Positions 16,810 to 24,893 of a stretch of 64,000 nucleotides of DNA are shown here, piece after piece. Where the stretch lies: contig NZ_JAJFAX010000008.1 of the NCBI RefSeq assembly GCF_019710475.1, positions 124,001 to 188,000 of the forward strand. Direction: 5' to 3'. The notes under the pieces are model-generated. The model saw nothing but the letters and a program-made list of their open reading frames with translations. It had not been told where the DNA came from and did not search any database. This DNA is from Glycomyces sp. TRM65418. Its GTDB lineage: Bacteria > Actinomycetota > Actinomycetes > Mycobacteriales > Micromonosporaceae. The stretch's first letter is position 1; each line of letters begins with the position of its first letter. Position numbers and translations under genes: made by a program.

Positions 16810-17631
16810 ATGCAAGAACCCCCCTTCGCGTTCGCCCTCGTCGCCGGGGCGGTCGCCGCCGCAGGCGTGTGGCTCCTGATCGGCCGCGACCTGCCCTCGT
16901 TCGTGCCGAAGCTCGCCGAGCGCGAGGTGCAGCGCTCGCTCGGGTCGATGACGATGTTCGGGCTGTGCTTCGCGCTCGCCTGGCTGTCGTGCACCGTCGC
17001 GCCGTTCCTGGCGATCATGGCCCAGACCTTCCGGTCCGCGCCGGTCCTCGGCGGCACCGCCATGTTCCTGACCTGCGCGCTCGGCATGGCGATCGGCATC
17101 GGCGCGGTCTCCCTCGCGATCGCGCTCGCCCGCCGAGGCCTGGTGCACGAGCAGTTGGCGGCCCTCGTCGGCACGTCGCGGGAGACCACGATGAAGGTGC
17201 TCGGCGAGCTGGCCGAGAGCGGTGTCGCCAAGCTCGGCCGGGGCCGTATCACGGTGCTGAGTCCGTTGGGGCTCAAGGAGGCCGCCGCGGCCACGGGGCG
17301 TCGAGAACCGTACACGCGAGTACTTTACATTGACATTTGCCTATCCATTGACAGGCAAGCGCTCACACGGTACGTTTGCTTCACTTCCCTCAAATCCATC
17401 GAGAAGCCGCAGCCCGGCGGCGCTCCCCCATCCGAATGCGACGGCGCTCCCGCCCGTCCGCTTCTGGGAGCGCTCCACCCGTTGCGGTCGCACGTCGGCA
17501 TCGCGCCGCGCGCAAGGCGAAGACCCCCGGCTCCCGGCTCGTCGGAGGTCTTCGTCTTGTCCGTGCGAGAAGAAGGGCGGGGATCGCGCGCGCTAGGCGA
17601 GCGTCAACGCAGCGCTTCATCGAGGATGTAG
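16810..17631 (+). CDS. Chimeric ORF: truncated CcdA-like membrane segment joined to a Crp/Fnr-type winged helix (probable remnant)
   Basis: The start (PFAFALVAG) resembles the N-terminus of actinobacterial CcdA-like proteins. The usual first helices with the NPCG motif are missing. The sequence resumes with SLGSMTMFGLCFALAWLSCTVAPFLAIM and LGMAIGIGAVSLAIALARRGLV, the later helices of that family with the SCT cysteine. It then runs without a break into a Crp/Fnr C-terminal winged helix (EQLAALVGTSRETTMKVLGELAESGVAKLGRGRITVL). The last roughly 110 residues are arginine/proline-rich and overlap an intergenic promoter, so they are probably not real. I infer two gene fragments joined by deletions; a membrane-tethered regulator is the alternative. 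Confidence 0.5.
   Translation: MQEPPFAFALVAGAVAAAGVWLLIGRDLPSFVPKLAEREVQRSLGSMTMFGLCFALAWLSCTVAPFLAIMAQTFRSAPVLGGTAMFLTCALGMAIGIGAVSLAIALARRGLVHEQLAALVGTSRETTMKVLGELAESGVAKLGRGRITVLSPLGLKEAAAATGRREPYTRVLYIDICLSIDRQALTRYVCFTSLKSIEKPQPGGAPPSECDGAPARPLLGALHPLRSHVGIAPRARRRPPAPGSSEVFVLSVREEGRGSRALGERQRSASSRM
17330..17376 (+). promoter_or_regulatory. Strong sigma-70-type promoter with overlapping operator-like repeats, no gene downstream
   Basis: TTGACA at 17348-17353 is separated by exactly 17 bases from TACGTT at 17371-17376. A second TTGACA lies at 17330-17335. TTGCCT (17337-17342) and AGGCAA (17353-17358) form an inverted repeat across the -35 box. AAGCGCTCA inside the spacer is the complement of the LacI-type site at 4653. 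No plus-strand gene follows. Confidence 0.5.
17518..17554. terminator. Terminator-like hairpin
   Basis: CGAAGACC pairs with GGTCTTCG around a 21-base, partly complementary loop and is followed on the plus strand by TCTTGTCC. It may end a short transcript from the promoter at 17348, or serve the convergent phosphotransferase gene whose stop is 50 bases away. Confidence 0.45.
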
Positions 17632-18392
17632 CGCTCGGCGTCCAGCAGCCGCAGGTCCCGCGCCGGGCGGCGCAGATGCCCCTTCTCGACGATCCGCTCG
17701 AACGCCGGGTCGCCCGCCTGGGCCATTCGCCTGATGCCCTCGATGTGGTCCACGATGCGCTTGCGGATCACCTTGATGAAGCGCTGGCGGTCGCGGTCGG
17801 AGAGCCCGTAGGCGTCGGCGAACATCCGCAGCCGCCGCGCCCGGTCGGGCTTCTTCCAGCCCAGCGTGATCGAGTCGCGGTCGGTGAAGATCGGCACCCA
17901 GGTCCAGGCCGCGTACGCGACGTCGTAGATCCGCGCGCCGGGGCTGGCCAGGTCGAAGTCGATGAGCGAGAGCGTCCCGTCGGGCCGCCACACCACGTTG
18001 TGCGGCGCGGCGTCGTGGTGGCAGATGACCTCGGTGTCCGGCGGCGGCGGCCCGAAGGACCGCCAGGTCGCGCCCGGCGGCGGATGGAAGCCGTACTGCG
18101 CGTCGTGGAACATCCGCAGCATCTTCGCCACCGCGCACATGGTCTCGTCGGTGGTCCAGTGCGGCGCGAGCGGATACTTGCCCGGCTCACCCTCCACATA
18201 GGACAGCACTTCGCGGGCGTGCTCGTCGATGCCCAGCACCCGCGGCGCACCCGTGAAACCGGCGCCGTCGAGGTGCCGCAGCAGCGCGTGGACCGCCGGA
18301 GTCCACGGTCCGGTGTTCCGGCGGACCGTGTCCCCCAGCCGGATGACCGTGCTCGTGTTGCCGCCAATAAGCGGAATCTCGTCTTGGCTCAC
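17604..18392 (-). CDS. Aminoglycoside phosphotransferase-family (APH) kinase
   Basis: The 262-residue cytoplasmic protein has the APH/choline-kinase fold. The catalytic loop CHHDAAPHNVVW supplies the Asp and Asn, and SLIDFDLASPG is the metal-binding motif. The N-terminal lobe is short (GNTSTVIRLGDTVRR, resembling the nucleotide loop). Small APH proteins phosphorylate sugars, amino alcohols, antibiotics or macrolides; nothing here fixes the substrate, and a resistance role should not be assumed. It is transcribed towards the scarred region at 17.5 kb and lies 40 bases downstream of the start side of ftsY's stop, possibly as part of a loose upstream operon. Confidence 0.8.
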   Translation of the reverse strand: MSQDEIPLIGGNTSTVIRLGDTVRRNTGPWTPAVHALLRHLDGAGFTGAPRVLGIDEHAREVLSYVEGEPGKYPLAPHWTTDETMCAVAKMLRMFHDAQYGFHPPPGATWRSFGPPPPDTEVICHHDAAPHNVVWRPDGTLSLIDFDLASPGARIYDVAYAAWTWVPIFTDRDSITLGWKKPDRARRLRMFADAYGLSDRDRQRFIKVIRKRIVDHIEGIRRMAQAGDPAFERIVEKGHLRRPARDLRLLDAERYILDEALR

Positions 18393-18432
18393 CGGTCCCC
18401 GCCGTGCCTGCCGTGTCCGTCTTGAGTCGTCG

Positions 18433-19554
18433 TCAGGACTCGGCGCCGTCGACGATGGCGTCGACGAACGCTCCGACCTCGAACGGGGCCAGATCGTCCG
18501 GCCCTTCCCCGAGTCCGACCAGCTTAACCGGTACCCCCAACTGCCGCTGAACCGCGATCACGATCCCGCCCTTGGCACTGCCGTCCAGCTTGGTGAGCAC
18601 GATGCCGGTGACGTCGCAGACCTCGCCGAAGACCTTCGCCTGCTGGAGCCCGTTCTGACCGGTCGTGGCGTCGAGCACCAGGAGCGTCTCGGCCACCGGG
18701 CCCTGCTTCTCGATGACCCGCTTGACCTTCCCGAGCTCGTCCATCAACCCGGCCTTGTTCTGGAGCCGCCCGGCGGTGTCCACCAGGACCACGTCGGCCC
18801 CCTCCTCGGTCCCGGCCTTGACGGCGTCGAAGGCCACCGACGCCGGGTCGGCGCCCTCGCCGCGGCGGACCACCTTCGCGCCCACGCGCGAGCCCCAGGT
18901 CTCCAGCTGCTCGGCGGCGGCGGCGCGGAACGTGTCGGCCGCTCCCATGAGGACCGTCTTGCCCTCGGCGATGAGCACGCGCGCCACACGCCCGCAGGTC
19001 GTGGTCTTGCCCGAGCCGTTCACGCCGACCATGAGGATCACGGCCGGGCCCTCGCCCGAGGGCGGGGCCGTGGCGACGGACCGGTCGAGCTCCGGCCGCA
19101 GGACGGCGGTGAGCTCGGCCTTGAGCAGGCGGCGCAGCTCCTCGGGGTCCCGCGTGCCGAGGACCTTGACGCGCTCGCGGAGGCGCTCGACCACGGCGGT
19201 CGTGTCCGCCATGCCGACGTCGGCGCCCAGCAGGGTCTCCTCGACCTCGTCCCACACGTCGTCGTCGAGCTTGTCGCTCGCCAGGAGCGCCAGCAGGCCC
19301 TTGCCGAGCGCGTTGTTGGAACGGGCCAGGCGCGAGCGCAGCCGCACCAGGCGGCCGGCGACGGGCTCGGGCGTCTCGATCGCGGGAGCGGCGGCCTGAG
19401 GTTCGGCTTCCTTCGGGGCCTCGACCTGCGGTTCCTCCGCCGGGGCCTCGACAGGCTCGGACTTCGACCGAGACGCGCGCACGCCGAACGCGATGCCGAC
19501 GACGGCGGCGATCACGACGACGGCCGCGACCAGCCAGATCCACAGGTTGTCCAC
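18433..19554 (-). CDS. ftsY: Signal recognition particle receptor FtsY
   Basis: The SRP receptor GTPase docks ribosome-SRP complexes at the membrane for co-translational insertion. The GTG at 19554 follows GGAGG by 7 bases. It gives 373 residues with an N-terminal membrane helix (about 3-24), an acidic Glu/Pro/Ala A-domain (about 30-66) and the NG domain. The GTPase motifs are VGVNGSGKTTT (about 176-186), DTFRAAAAEQL (about 207), DTAGR (259-263) and TKLDGSAKGG (321-330). An N-terminal transmembrane anchor is usual in actinobacterial FtsY. It lies directly downstream of smc, a common actinobacterial order, with an 81-base gap. Confidence 0.96.
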   Translation of the reverse strand: MDNLWIWLVAAVVVIAAVVGIAFGVRASRSKSEPVEAPAEEPQVEAPKEAEPQAAAPAIETPEPVAGRLVRLRSRLARSNNALGKGLLALLASDKLDDDVWDEVEETLLGADVGMADTTAVVERLRERVKVLGTRDPEELRRLLKAELTAVLRPELDRSVATAPPSGEGPAVILMVGVNGSGKTTTCGRVARVLIAEGKTVLMGAADTFRAAAAEQLETWGSRVGAKVVRRGEGADPASVAFDAVKAGTEEGADVVLVDTAGRLQNKAGLMDELGKVKRVIEKQGPVAETLLVLDATTGQNGLQQAKVFGEVCDVTGIVLTKLDGSAKGGIVIAVQRQLGVPVKLVGLGEGPDDLAPFEVGAFVDAIVDGAES

Positions 19555-19597
19555 GAAAATCCTCCAGCAGCTTGCTTGCGAGCGTGCCTGCAATCAA

Positions 19598-19607
19598 TGC
19601 AATTGCA
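19598..19607. promoter_or_regulatory. TTGCA-rich palindrome upstream of ftsY
   Basis: TGCAATTGCA is a perfect palindrome in a stretch where TTGCA or TGCAA recurs several times within 30 bases (19589-19617), in the gap between smc and ftsY. It could be a regulator site for ftsY. Confidence 0.25.
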
Positions 19608-19635
19608 CGCGTTGCACCACTGTACTGGCAGGCCC

Positions 19636-22600
19636 TCAGTCCTCGTGTCGGGAGAACTTCTGGCTGATGACCTGCGTGACACCCGAGCGCATCGTCACGC
19701 CGTAGAGCGCGTCGCCGATCTCCATCGTGCGCTTCTGGTGCGTGATGATGAGCAGCTGCGAGTTCTCCTGCAGCTGGCGCAGCAGGTCGAGCAGGCGCCC
19801 GAGGTTGACGTCGTCGAGCGCCGCCTCCACCTCGTCCATCAGGTAGAACGGGCTGGGGCGGGCGCGGAAGATCGCGCACAGCAGCGCGAGCGCGGTCAGC
19901 GACCGCTCGCCGCCCGACAGCAGCGAGAGCCGCTTGACCTTCTTGCCGGGCGGGCGGGCCTCGACCTCGACGCCGGTGTGGAGCAGGTCGTCGGGATCGG
20001 TGAGCAGGATGCGGCCCTCGCCGCCGGGGAAGACGGTCTGGAAGACGTGCTCGAACTCGCGGGCGGTGTCCGCGAAGGCCTCGGCGAAGACCTGCTGGAT
20101 GCGGTCGTCGACCTCCTTGACGACCGTGGTGAGGTCGGCGCGGGTCTGCTTGACGTCCTCGAGCTGCTCGTTGAGGAACTTGTAGCGCTCTTCGAGGGCC
20201 GCGAACTCCTCGAGCGCGAGCGGGTTGACCTTGCCGAGGAGCTTGAGCTCCCGCTCGCCGCGGGCGGCGCGCTTCTCCATGGTGGCGCGGTCGAACTCGT
20301 ACGGCCCCGGTTCCGGTTCGCCCCGCTCCGAGGCGGCGTTGACCTCTTCGGCGGTGGGCGGGACGGGCCGGTCGGGCCCGTACTCGGCCAGGAGCGTCTC
20401 GATGTCGACGCCGAAGTCGGTGGCGGCCTTCTCTTCGAGCGCCTCGATGCGCAGGCGCTGCTCGGCGCGGGCGACCTCGTCGCGGTGCGCCGCGGAGGTG
20501 ATGCGTTCGAGTTCGGCCGCGGTCGCTCCGGCGCGGGTGCGCAGGTCGGCGAGGGCGGCTTCGCGGCGGGTCTGCTCGGCGGCCATGCGGTCGCGTTCGA
20601 TCGCGGCGGCCTCGAGGGACACGGTGAGCTGGACCCCGGCTTCCGCGGCGGCCTCGGCGACGAGCGCGGCGACCGCGGCCCCGCGGGCGCGGGCGGCGCG
20701 GCGGGCCTCGGCGCGGGCACGGGAGGCGCGCTCGGACTGGGCCTGGCGGGCGAGGGCGTCGGCGCGGCCGGCGAGCGCGGAGGCGCGTTCTTCGGCGGTG
20801 CGGACGGCGAGACGGGTCTCCATCTCGTTCCGGCGTGCGGCCTCGAGTTCGCGGGCGAGGACGTCCCGCTCGTCGGTGGAGGGCTCCTCGACCTCCGGCA
20901 GGGATTCGAGTTCCTCGAGCCGGACTTCGAGGTCGGCGAGCCCGGCGGTGTCGGTCTCGCGGGCGGCCTGGGCGCGGTCCCTGGCCTGGGCGAGGCGGGC
21001 GACCTCGGCTTCGGCGCCGCGGGCGGCGGCCCCGAGTTCGGCCAGGCGGCGGGTGACGGCGTTGTGGGCGGCCTCGGCCTGGCGCTGCGCGGCGCGGACC
21101 TCTTCGGCGGCCGCCTCGGCTTCGGCGTGGGCCTCGCGGGCGGCGTCGAACTGCTCGCGCAGCTGCGCCGCGAGCGACTCGGCGGCGATCTTGCGGTCGC
21201 GGGCCTCGTCCACGGCCGCCTGGACCTCGATATAGGACTGTCCCTTGGCGGATCCGCCGTGGGCGGCGGCCGCGCCGAGGACGTCGCCGTCGCGGGTGAC
21301 GGCGGTGAGCTCGGGGTGGGCCTCGGCGATCGCCCGGGCCGCTTCGAGGTCGTCGGCGACGACCATGCCGGCGAGGACGGCCCGCACGGTGGAGGCGAGT
21401 TCGGCGGGTGCCGAGACGGTGTCGACCACGGCCTTGAACTCCGGTGGGACGGCGGCGTGCGCCTGAGCGCCGGCCACCAGGAACGCGGCCTGGCCGCCGT
21501 CCTCGTCGCGGAGCAGCTGCAGCGCCGCGGCGGCGGTGTCCGGGCCGGTGACGGCGATGGCGTCGGCGAGGCGGCCGAGGGCCGCCGCGAGCACGGCCTC
21601 GTAGCCGGGTTCGACGGTGAGGAGCGCGGCGACGGAGCCGAGGACGCCGGGCACGGCCTCGGACCGGGCCAGGAGCGCGGCGGCGCCGTCCTTGCGGCGC
21701 AGGCCGACGGCGAGGGCCTCTTCGCGGGCGGCCCACTGCGAGGCTTCGCGGTCGGCCTCGCGTTCGGCGGCCTGGAGGCGGTCCACTTCGCCCTTGGCGG
21801 CGGCGACGCGGGCCTTGGCCTCGGCGACGGCCTCGTCGAACTCGGTGTCCGCTTCGACCGCTTCGCCTTCGGCCTCGGCTTCGGCGTAGGCCTCGGCGGC
21901 GGCCTCGGCCCGTTCGCGGGCCTCGGCGAGCGCCGTGGAGGCGCGTTCGAGCTCTTCGGCCGCGGCGGCGGTGCGGGATTTGAGGGAGTCGACGCGGCCG
22001 CGCAGCGTGGCGAGGGCTTCGCGGCGCTCGGCGGCGGCCTTCACGGCGGCGACGATGCGCTGCTCGGCCTCGGCGAGCGCGGCCTCGGTCTCCTCGCGGG
22101 CCTCCACAGCGGAGGCGAGGCGTTCGGAGTCCTCCGCGATGGACTCGCGCAGTTCGACCTCCTGCTCGCGGATGCGCTGCGCCTCGGTCTCCAGGACCTC
22201 GGGGTCGCGTCCGGCGCGGTCGTCCGCGGCGTCCTCGGAGAGGTAGCGGCGCCGTTCGGCGGCGAGCTGCGCGGTCGAGCGGAGGCGCTCGGCGACGGCC
22301 TGGAGCCGGTACCAGGTCTCCTGGAGGCGGGCCAGGCGCGGCTTGTCGCGGGCGTGCGCGGCCTCGATCTCGTCGATCTGGACGGTGAGGCGCTCGTGCT
22401 CGTCGGCGAGCACGGCCTTGCGCTCCTTGAGGGCCTCCTCGTCGGCGAGGTCCTTGGCGATGTTGCCGCGCAGCGAGGTCAGGTCGTCGGCGAGCAGGCG
22501 CAGGCGGGCCTCGCGCAGGTCCATCTGGATCGTCTGGGCGCGGCGGGCCAGCTCGGCCTGGCGGCCGAGCGGCTTGAGCTGGCGGCGCAGCTCGCCGGTG

Positions 22601-23181
22601 AGGTCGGCGAGGCGGTCGAGGTTGCCCTGCATGCCCTCGAGCTTGCGGAGGGCCTTCTCCTTGCGCTTGCGGTGCTTGAGGACGCCCGCGGCCTCTTCGA
22701 TGAACGCGCGGCGGTCCTCGGGGCGGGCGTGCAGATAGGAGTCGAGCTTGCCCTGGCCGACCAGGACGTGCATCTCGCGGCCGATGCCGGCGTCGGAGAG
22801 GAGGTCCTGGACGTCGAGCAGGCGGCAGCGGTCGCCGTTGATCTCGTACTCGCCCTCGCCGGAGCGGAACATGCGGCGGGTGATCGACACTTCGGAGTAG
22901 TCGATGGGGATGGCGCCGTCGGAGTTGTCGATGGTGAGGGTGACCTCGGCGCGTCCGAGGGCGGGACGGCCGGTGGTGCCGGCGAAGATGACGTCCTCCA
23001 TCTTGCCGCCGCGCAGCGACTTCGCGCCCTGCTCGCCGAGGACCCACGCGATCGCGTCGACGACATTGGACTTCCCGGAGCCGTTCGGGCCCACGACGCA
23101 GGTGATCCCGGGTTCGAAACGCAGGGTCGTGGCCGAGGCGAAGGACTTGAAGCCCTTCAGCGTGAGGCTCTTGAGGTACAA
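19636..23181 (-). CDS. smc: Chromosome segregation ATPase SMC
   Basis: The 1181-residue protein is full length for bacterial SMC, which organises and separates chromosomes with ScpA/ScpB. The N-terminal ABC half has GPNGSGKSN (Walker A, 31-39). Coiled coils fill about 170-500 and 680-1000. Between them is the hinge (about 505-650, VPGVLGSVAALLTVEPGYE and LVAGAQAHAAV). The C-terminal half carries the signature LLSGGERSLTALALL and Walker B FYLMDEVEAALDD. The coiled coil is rich in Ala, Glu and Arg, as usual at high GC. The scp genes are not in the window. It precedes ftsY and follows a small coiled-coil gene. Confidence 0.97.
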   Translation of the reverse strand: MYLKSLTLKGFKSFASATTLRFEPGITCVVGPNGSGKSNVVDAIAWVLGEQGAKSLRGGKMEDVIFAGTTGRPALGRAEVTLTIDNSDGAIPIDYSEVSITRRMFRSGEGEYEINGDRCRLLDVQDLLSDAGIGREMHVLVGQGKLDSYLHARPEDRRAFIEEAAGVLKHRKRKEKALRKLEGMQGNLDRLADLTGELRRQLKPLGRQAELARRAQTIQMDLREARLRLLADDLTSLRGNIAKDLADEEALKERKAVLADEHERLTVQIDEIEAAHARDKPRLARLQETWYRLQAVAERLRSTAQLAAERRRYLSEDAADDRAGRDPEVLETEAQRIREQEVELRESIAEDSERLASAVEAREETEAALAEAEQRIVAAVKAAAERREALATLRGRVDSLKSRTAAAAEELERASTALAEARERAEAAAEAYAEAEAEGEAVEADTEFDEAVAEAKARVAAAKGEVDRLQAAEREADREASQWAAREEALAVGLRRKDGAAALLARSEAVPGVLGSVAALLTVEPGYEAVLAAALGRLADAIAVTGPDTAAAALQLLRDEDGGQAAFLVAGAQAHAAVPPEFKAVVDTVSAPAELASTVRAVLAGMVVADDLEAARAIAEAHPELTAVTRDGDVLGAAAAHGGSAKGQSYIEVQAAVDEARDRKIAAESLAAQLREQFDAAREAHAEAEAAAEEVRAAQRQAEAAHNAVTRRLAELGAAARGAEAEVARLAQARDRAQAARETDTAGLADLEVRLEELESLPEVEEPSTDERDVLARELEAARRNEMETRLAVRTAEERASALAGRADALARQAQSERASRARAEARRAARARGAAVAALVAEAAAEAGVQLTVSLEAAAIERDRMAAEQTRREAALADLRTRAGATAAELERITSAAHRDEVARAEQRLRIEALEEKAATDFGVDIETLLAEYGPDRPVPPTAEEVNAASERGEPEPGPYEFDRATMEKRAARGERELKLLGKVNPLALEEFAALEERYKFLNEQLEDVKQTRADLTTVVKEVDDRIQQVFAEAFADTAREFEHVFQTVFPGGEGRILLTDPDDLLHTGVEVEARPPGKKVKRLSLLSGGERSLTALALLCAIFRARPSPFYLMDEVEAALDDVNLGRLLDLLRQLQENSQLLIITHQKRTMEIGDALYGVTMRSGVTQVISQKFSRHED

Positions 23182-23403
23182 CGGTCGCTCCGGGCTGGTG
23201 TGCGTCGAGTTGGGTGCAGGACCGTCCCAGCCTACAAGGCGCCTGTGACCGGCACCGGCGGTTCAAGGGCCCCGGCGGGGCGAACGGGGACGAGGAGGGA
23301 CGCCGCGTGGGCGGGCGCGGGCCCGAAAGAGGCCCGGACACGACAATGCGCGCCGGCTGTCCCGCAGCAGGCGCGCTGGTGTTCCTATGTCGCGAGTGAC
23401 GAC

Positions 23404-23592
23404 TTAAGTCAACGCGGGCTCGTGCAGCCGCATCAACTCCTCGACCTGATCGTGCTCGATCTCGTTCTCCCGTGCCCGCAGCTCGGCGAGCTCGGACTCG
23501 AGGTTGCGTACTCGCGCGCGTAGCTGGACCACTTCTTCGAGCAGGCGCTTGTTGGGAGCCTGGCCGATGTGGCCGTAGAGGGCTTTCGCCAT
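23404..23592 (-). CDS. Small conserved coiled-coil protein upstream of smc
   Basis: The 62-residue protein begins MAKALYGHIGQAPNKRLLEEV and continues as a single helix with heptad-like leucines (VVQLRARVRNLESELAELRAREN), a short coiled coil. Small proteins with this kind of MAKALxGH start occur widely in actinobacteria without assigned function. AAGGAG lies 6 bases before the ATG. It is 222 bases upstream of smc, and that gap holds no gene I can support. A role with the chromosome or cell-division machinery is only suggested by the neighbourhood. Confidence 0.75.
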   Translation of the reverse strand: MAKALYGHIGQAPNKRLLEEVVQLRARVRNLESELAELRARENEIEHDQVEELMRLHEPALT

Positions 23593-23941
23593 GGTTTCTC
23601 CTTGCGATCACGTCGAATGGTGGCGTTGGCGTACGCACCATGAAAAACGTCGCATTTCGATGAGTGAATTTTTTTAGCCGTTGGGGCCGATTGCCCCTCG
23701 ACGGACCAGTGGAGCACGGCTCGTGAACGCTGGCCGTCTCTCAACATCATCCGCCTGAACGGCGGTCTTCGTCAAGCTTTGCACATGCTTTGCCCTCGGG
23801 TTTCGACGGGGGTCACACCGGAGGGGGGTGGGTCACTCCCGGCGGGGTACTCCATGTCCCGTGCACGGCCGGGCGGAACCTGGTAAGGTCCGCGAAATAC
23901 GAACATTTCACACGTAACCCTACGTGACGAGGCCGTATCCC
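23593..23941. other. Intergenic region between divergent small coiled-coil and CAP genes
   Basis: This 349-base region contains both divergent promoters. Near 23660-23685 it is AT-rich with a run of seven T. Further right is a G-rich stretch with repeated GGTCAC (23813-23836), and at 23911-23926 an inverted repeat described separately. I see no gene and no riboswitch I can name. Confidence 0.4.
23911..23926. promoter_or_regulatory. CACGTA-N4-TACGTG inverted repeat before the CAP gene
   Basis: Two perfect 6-bp arms separated by ACCC end 15 bases before the CAP-protein ATG. The position is right for an operator or a translation-blocking hairpin. Confidence 0.45.
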
Positions 23942-24688
23942 ATGCGCAGACTCCAAGGCGGACGCCATCGCGATCCCTCTGAGAGCCGCCGCCGGACGTT
24001 CCTGACGATCCTGGCGACCTTCGGCCTCGCGACCGCCGCGACCTCACTGTGGGCGCTCGACACGCCACTCGACGGCGTCGCGGCCTCCACCGGCGGCGCC
24101 CCGGCGACCGCGGAGGCGACCTCGGAGGCCGGGGACGCCGCGGCAGTGGAGACGCTCGCGGAGTTCGCGACCGGCGAGGCGGACATCCGCCCGCAGGAGC
24201 CCGAGGAGGCCCCGACCACCGAGACCCCCGAGGAGACCTCCGAAGCGCCGCCTTCCGAGGACGAGGGCGACTCCGGCGACGGTGGCGGCGGGGGCCAGGA
24301 GGACTCCAGCCCCCATGCCGACCTCGAAGCGGCCGTGGCCGACCTCGCGGACCAGGAGCGCGGCGAAGCCGGCTGCGGGAGCCTCGAGCGCGATTCGCGC
24401 CTGGACGCCGCCGCCCGGCTCCACGCCGAGGACATGGCCGCCAACGACTACTTCAGCCACGACTCGCAGGACGGCCGCAGCCCCACCGACCGCGCCAACG
24501 CGCAGGGCTTCGAAGGCGGCGTCGGCGAGAACATCGCCATGGGCTATCCCGACGCCGCCGCGGCGATGGAGGGCTGGATGAACTCCGAAGGCCACCGCGC
24601 GAACATCCTCAACTGCGAGTACGACGTCATCGGCATCGGCGTGGCCGACCGCGACGGCACCCTCTACTGGGTCCAGAACTTCGGATAG
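23942..24688 (+). CDS. Secreted or membrane-anchored CAP-domain (SCP/PR1-like) protein
   Basis: The 248-residue protein has a basic N-terminus (RRLQGGRHRDPSESRRRTF), a hydrophobic segment at about 20-38 (signal or anchor), a long acidic, low-complexity Glu/Thr/Pro linker (about 60-120) and a CAP domain. The CAP part includes LDAAARLHAEDMAANDYFSH, GENIAMGYPDAAAAMEGWMNSEGHRANIL and YWVQNFG, with the conserved His and Glu residues of the family (YFSH, GENIA, SEGH). Function in bacteria is generally unknown; extracellular binding or protease-like roles are proposed. An upstream in-frame GTG (23924) overlaps the operator-like repeat, so I favour the ATG. Confidence 0.8.
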   Translation: MRRLQGGRHRDPSESRRRTFLTILATFGLATAATSLWALDTPLDGVAASTGGAPATAEATSEAGDAAAVETLAEFATGEADIRPQEPEEAPTTETPEETSEAPPSEDEGDSGDGGGGGQEDSSPHADLEAAVADLADQERGEAGCGSLERDSRLDAAARLHAEDMAANDYFSHDSQDGRSPTDRANAQGFEGGVGENIAMGYPDAAAAMEGWMNSEGHRANILNCEYDVIGIGVADRDGTLYWVQNFG

Positions 24689-24893
24689 TCGCCGCCGGCC
24701 CGCGGGCACGCTCGGCGGCGCTTTCGAGCCGGCGACGGGCCGCGCATTATCGCAGGTGCGCCGCGCGCATACCTCTTACTGTCGTCCATCCGACTCAACG
24801 CTGGACTGCGCGATTACCAACGGTCATGCTGGTATGGCCGCCTGCTGATCGGGCGCGCATCTGGGGAGGCGACCGCAAAACCTGAAGGACGAG

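Noticed and set aside
17310-17631. C-terminal 110 residues of the mosaic ORF as a genuine domain
   Set aside because: It overlaps a consensus promoter and is low-complexity Arg/Pro sequence, so it is probably read-through past a lost stop.
18229-23523. Very long open frames antisense to ftsY and smc
   Set aside because: At this GC content the complementary strand of long genes stays open; composition is Gly/Val/Arg-rich without domains and the real genes are unmistakable.
23813-23900. Possible c-di-AMP-type riboswitch upstream of the CAP gene
   Set aside because: G-rich repeats are present, but the conserved riboswitch core helices and loop bases are not recognisable by eye. A covariance-model search would be decisive; a significant ydaO-class hit would reverse this.
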